Assembly: GCA_937924755.1 (NCBI GenBank)
Contig: CALEVZ010000018.1
Coordinates: 1 to 48,430 of the forward strand
DNA: 48,430 bases
Direction: 5' to 3'
Origin: an uncultured bacterium
Lineage (GTDB): Bacteria > Acidobacteriota > Thermoanaerobaculia > Thermoanaerobaculales > Thermoanaerobaculaceae
Shown here: positions 45,374-48,430 of the stretch, in pieces
Layout: each line of letters opens with the position of its first letter
Numbering within the stretch: position 1 is the stretch's first letter
Notes under the pieces: generated by a model
The model's input: only the letters and a program-made list of their open reading frames with translations
Told to the model about the DNA's origin: nothing
The model's database searches: none
Translations under genes and position numbers: made by a program

Positions 45374-47927
45374 CGCCCACCTCCCCCTTGAAGCCGTAGT
45401 CGCCGGCCAAAAACGCCTCGGCGAACCGCGCCACCAGGGCATCGGAAGTCAGCACCATGTCCAGGTGGTTGACGTAGGTCATCAGCAAACCCACGTACAC
45501 CAGCAGCTCCTCCATCTCGGCGGCGGGCCGGAAGCGCACTCGCCCGTTCACCAGATCGGCACGACAGTCGGTCTCGAACCCGCGTGCCGCCAGAAGCCGG
45601 CGAATAAGCTCCGCCCGCCGGCTGCGCTGGTCAATGCCGGTTGACCCCCCCACGAAACGGAACGAAGCGTAATTGGACTCCTCGCGGGGGGTGATGCTCG
45701 CGTCCACCGTCGAAAAGTGATACCCGATGCGGGAGTTTAGATTCAAGTACTCGTCCGAGGCAAAGACGTACGAGGGCTCGCCCATGGCCCGCAGGCGCGC
45801 GTCCTGGTCGAAGTTGTAGTTCACGATCGCCGACGCGAATCCCTTCAGGGACACGGGCTTGGTTACGTTCCAGGAAACCCGCGGATCGGTCATCCCGCGC
45901 CACAGGGCGCGCAGCGGGCGGGAGGTCACATCGGCGAGAGTGATCTCGCCCGGCTCAGCGCTGGCCCGCACCGCGCCTCCCAAATCCAGCAGCCGGCAAT
46001 CGATGGGCACATCGGACACCAGCTTGTACAGGCGCTCGCCGGCGCGGGACGCCCGGTCCCCGGCGGCAAACATCGCCTCCACCGTGGCCTGGTGGCAGTA
46101 GCGAATGATGTCGTGCAGAGTCTTGCACTTGCCCGGCGAATAGCCGCTTGCCAGGCGGTCGCGCAGGGTGAGGGGGACAATGAGTTCCGCCACCGCCGCC
46201 AGCCGCTCCACGTTGGGGTTGGCGAAGGACGGCCGCGGGCGCGCTGCCACCCGCGCCAGCGCTTCCTCCACCCGGCCTTGGTACACCACCCCGGCATCGG
46301 CGTCCACCGTGACCACCTCCCCTGGCGGCAGCAGCTCGGTCGCCCGACGGGTGGCAAACAGCGCTGGCACGGCGAGCTCCCGCGCCACGGTGGCCAGGTG
46401 GCCGGTGACCTCACCCATGTCCGCCACCACCGCCGCCACTTTAGGCAGCAGCACGGCGAAGCGAGGCCTGGCTTCCCGGGTGACCAGCACCGCCCCGGCC
46501 GGGCAGCGCAGGATATCCAGGTCGCTCTCCACCCGATGCACCGGCCCGGCGGCAGCGCCGCCGCTCACCCGCGACCCTCCCCCCACCAGCACCGGGGCTC
46601 CCGCGACGGGCTCGGCGATGGTGCCGCCCGCCTCCTCCCCATGCTCCGGTTGCGGCCGTACCTGCAAGACCCAGGGCTCGCCCGCGCCGTCCAGCGCCCA
46701 CTCCATGTCCACAGGCATTCCCAGGGCGTGCTCCAGGGCCAGGGCCACCCTCGCCAGCTCCACCGCCTCCGCATCAGTCAACACCTCGGCAGATGCCGGG
46801 GGAGCCACCGAGACCCGCTCGGTGCCGCCGCCGGCAGCGGCGCGGATCACCTCCCGCTGCTCACCCCGTCGCCGTCCCACCACCCGGAGGCTGCGCCGAT
46901 CCACCAGCAGTGAATCGGGCGCCGCCGACCCGTCCACCGCGGCAAGCCCCAGCCCGCGAACCGCCTGCACCAGGACCGCTGGCCCCCTCGCCGTGCGGTT
47001 GGCCGAATAAAGCACCCCGGCGGCGCGCGCCGGCACCATGGCGAGGATGCAGCAGCACATGGCCACCTCGGCGTCGGCAAAGCCCCGCTGCAGCCGGTAG
47101 GTGATGGCCTCGGGCGAGTACTTGGATGCCACCACCTCCTTGAAGGCGTCCACCACCCCGGACCGCTCGACGTTGAGCAGGGAGCGGTACTGACCGGCGA
47201 AGGACATCTCCGGCCCCCCCTCCTGCAGCGCCGAGGAGCGCACTGCCAACCGCAACCCATCACCCCCCGGTAACGCCGCCACCGCCTGGCGCAGCGCTTC
47301 CTCCAGCTCGGCCGGCACCCGGGCTGCCAGAATCGCCTGGGTGGCCTGCGCCGAGGCGGCGAAGCAGGCCTCCACCGACTCCCCGTCCACGCCGCTCATG
47401 ATGGCCGCCAGCCGGTCCCCGAGGCCGTCGGCCGCCAGCAACGCCTCGTAGGCGTGCACCGTGGTGGCCACCCCTTGCGGCACTCGCCCGCCCAGGACGC
47501 GGCGCGCCTCCCCCAGAAAGCCGCTCTTCTGCCCCACCACCTCCACCAGGGAGGCATCCACCTCATCCAGAGACACCACCAACCCCACCTCCCTGAGCGT
47601 CGGCACCACCTCTGCCTTGCGGGTGATGGCCTCGCGCAGGCGGGCGAAGGTGCGCTCGAGCTGCGGCTGCGGCCGTCCCGTCATGCGTTCGAGGTTGTTG
47701 ACCATGCGGTAAGTCTGCACCGAGACGCCGGCCAGCAACCGCTGCACCTCCCGCGCCGTGGCCGGCCGCTCCCCGGCAAGGGTCTGCTGGATCTCGGCGA
47801 GGTACCCCAGGGCCTGGTTGTTGGCGTGAAGCAGCTCGCGGAACACCGCCACGCGCGCCCGCAACGACAGCGGCGAGCCTCCCCCCCCTCCCCGGAGGCG
47901 TTGGAGAAGACTGCGGAAACCGCCCAT
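45363..47927 (-). CDS. PEP-synthase-like ATP-grasp/phosphohistidine protein, paralogue 2
   Basis: First gene of the four-gene operon, 854 residues from ATG 47927; the frame is open another 63 codons upstream, but the start GGFRSLLQRLRG aligns with paralogue 1 (GGWLTRLRSFF), and a promoter lies over the earlier ATG. Helical N-terminus (about 20-110), ATP-grasp (about 125-425: GQKSGFLGEARRVLGGRVPQ, LRLAVRSSALQEGGP, DMEWALDGAGEPWVLQVRP) and swivel domain with His510 in DMGEVTGHLATVARELAVPA. The usual ED after RSSA is EG here, while a GLG loop is kept (AVRGLGLAAVDG). The C-terminal domain (CKTLHDIIRYCHQATVEAMF, GYHFSTVDASITPREESNYA, MTYVNHLDMVLTS) matches paralogue 1. The role is unknown. Confidence 0.88.
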   Translation of the reverse strand: MGGFRSLLQRLRGGGGGSPLSLRARVAVFRELLHANNQALGYLAEIQQTLAGERPATAREVQRLLAGVSVQTYRMVNNLERMTGRPQPQLERTFARLREAITRKAEVVPTLREVGLVVSLDEVDASLVEVVGQKSGFLGEARRVLGGRVPQGVATTVHAYEALLAADGLGDRLAAIMSGVDGESVEACFAASAQATQAILAARVPAELEEALRQAVAALPGGDGLRLAVRSSALQEGGPEMSFAGQYRSLLNVERSGVVDAFKEVVASKYSPEAITYRLQRGFADAEVAMCCCILAMVPARAAGVLYSANRTARGPAVLVQAVRGLGLAAVDGSAAPDSLLVDRRSLRVVGRRRGEQREVIRAAAGGGTERVSVAPPASAEVLTDAEAVELARVALALEHALGMPVDMEWALDGAGEPWVLQVRPQPEHGEEAGGTIAEPVAGAPVLVGGGSRVSGGAAAGPVHRVESDLDILRCPAGAVLVTREARPRFAVLLPKVAAVVADMGEVTGHLATVARELAVPALFATRRATELLPPGEVVTVDADAGVVYQGRVEEALARVAARPRPSFANPNVERLAAVAELIVPLTLRDRLASGYSPGKCKTLHDIIRYCHQATVEAMFAAGDRASRAGERLYKLVSDVPIDCRLLDLGGAVRASAEPGEITLADVTSRPLRALWRGMTDPRVSWNVTKPVSLKGFASAIVNYNFDQDARLRAMGEPSYVFASDEYLNLNSRIGYHFSTVDASITPREESNYASFRFVGGSTGIDQRSRRAELIRRLLAARGFETDCRADLVNGRVRFRPAAEMEELLVYVGLLMTYVNHLDMVLTSDALVARFAEAFLAGDYGFKGEVGGAV

Positions 47928-47961
47928 CCGCACCACCTTCCCGCGGCACGCGCGGATATTG

Positions 47962-47990
47962 ATCATCGCAGGCCGGCGCGCTTGCCGCAA
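47962..47990 (-). promoter_or_regulatory. Candidate promoter of the PEP-synthase-like/two-component operon
   Basis: On the minus strand, TTGCGG (47990-47985) and GATGAT (47967-47962) are 17 bases apart, about 35 bases before the chosen ATG at 47927. The -35 match is partial. Its location supports the shorter start for paralogue 2. Confidence 0.4.
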
Positions 47991-48155
47991 GATGAAAAAC
48001 GCGGGACTTGCGTCGCAGAACATCCATCCCGCATACCACCCCTTCGCCCCTCCAGGGCGGAGCTCGCCATCCCCCCGAACGGGAGGCCCCAACTCCTGCC
48101 CGCTCACCCCTATCACTGAAGGCCTGCAGGGTGAGCTCTCACATGCGAAGCTACC

Positions 48156-48190
48156 TTTTCCATCCGCGCGCCCTGTGCGCGGGGCGGCCT
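48156..48190 (-). repeat. Degenerate terminal CRISPR repeat
   Basis: Its core ATCCGCGCGCCC and GCGCGGGGCG match the other repeats, but it has changes at the first and sixth bases, two extra bases in the middle and a lost GAC end. This is typical of the repeat farthest from the leader. Confidence 0.75.
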
Positions 48191-48224
48191 TTGCGCAGTC
48201 ATCTAGCCAATCGAAAAAAGAAGA

Positions 48225-48266
48225 GTTTCAATCCGCGCGCCCTCAGAGGAGCAGCGGAGGCGCGAC
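48225..48266 (-). repeat. CRISPR repeat with an enlarged, unrelated loop
   Basis: The first 18 bases and the last 8 (GGCGCGAC) match the consensus. The central 7 bases are replaced by 16 unrelated ones (TCAGAGGAGCAGCGGA), giving a 42-base unit followed by only 3 bases before the next repeat. Confidence 0.7.
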
Positions 48267-48430
48267 TGGGTTTCAATCCGCGCACCCCGCGCGGGGCGCG
48301 ACTCCGGTATGCGCATATTAATAGAACCAATATAAACCGTTTCAATCCGCGCGCCCCCCGCGGGGCGCGACATGGAGTATCGCTCGTTGGTGCGGCACGG
48401 AGACTAGTTTCAATCCGCGCGCCCCGCGCG

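Larger units (their letters stand above)
48156..48430 (-). CRISPR. CRISPR array, leader-distal end (continues past right edge)
   Basis: Five repeat copies begin at 48156, 48225, 48270, 48339 and 48407; the last is cut by the window end. Intact copies are 33 bases: on the plus strand GTTTCAATCC, then a GC palindrome (GCGCCCC, GCGC, GGGCGC-type) and a final GAC. Read on the minus strand the repeat starts GTCGCGCCCC and ends GGATTGAAAC, as in type I-C (and some I-B/III) repeats. The array is therefore probably transcribed leftward, with the leader and cas genes to the right. Degeneration of the two leftmost copies agrees with this. Spacers are 34 bases (48191-48224), 36 (48303-48338, AT-rich) and 35 (48372-48406). 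No cas gene is in the window. Confidence 0.92.

Noticed and set aside
47928..48116. 63-codon N-terminal extension of the second PEP-synthase-like protein
   Set aside because: The paralogue has no such extension, a promoter-like pair overlaps its last ATG, and its composition is not protein-like.

Overview
This GC-rich window of about 48 kb looks like a chromosomal segment of an aerobic or respiring, Gram-negative-type bacterium. It carries LolA, arabinose-5-phosphate isomerase for LPS/KDO, type IV pilus retraction ATPases and a MacA/MacB-like envelope transporter. The eukaryote-like citrate synthase, the many secreted peptidases (M14, S8 with a PA domain, M35, M17), the DUF4412-like protein and the paired PilT ATPases suggest a proteolytic member of the Acidobacteriota (Thermoanaerobaculia/Holophagae-like) or a related deep lineage. 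That placement is inference from gene content and was not tested. Coding density is high, GTG starts are common, and there are no rRNA or tRNA genes and no insertion sequences that I could see.

Layout from left to right. 1-6 kb: the N-terminal part of a secreted protein running off the left edge, citrate synthase with a recognisable promoter, a decayed rhomboid protease gene, and a fumarase/aspartase-family lyase. 6-12.4 kb: two large divergent secreted peptidase genes (M14 and S8). 12.6-15.8 kb: a NifU C-terminal-domain protein with a periplasmic DUF4412-like protein on one strand, and an ECF sigma factor, a zinc-finger anti-sigma factor and a small membrane protein on the other. 15.8-23.5 kb: a long minus-strand run of two PilT-like ATPases, recX, alaS, a lytic transglycosylase and trpS. 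23.5-28.3 kb: a TolB-like lipoprotein, an M35-type zinc peptidase, an Lrp/AsnC regulator and glutamine synthetase. 28.5-35.6 kb: a thioredoxin-like DUF255 protein, a 65-residue membrane protein, a MacA-like adaptor and a MacB-like permease without an adjacent ATPase, a TANGO2/NRDE protein and leucyl aminopeptidase. 36-40.8 kb: a hypothetical protein, purH, lolA, a polyprenyl diphosphate synthase and kdsD, all on the plus strand and tightly spaced.

40.9-47.9 kb is the least familiar part. It is a four-gene minus-strand operon with overlapping genes, in which a membrane sensor histidine kinase and a single-domain receiver are flanked by two diverged paralogues of a PEP-synthase-like protein. 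Each paralogue has an ATP-grasp domain and a phosphohistidine swivel domain, but a conserved C-terminal domain I do not recognise takes the place of the PEP/pyruvate TIM barrel. This is my best candidate for an undescribed signalling or phosphotransfer system.

The right edge holds the leader-distal, degenerating end of a CRISPR array. Its repeat resembles type I-C repeats and it is probably transcribed leftward. The array, its leader and any cas genes lie beyond the window.
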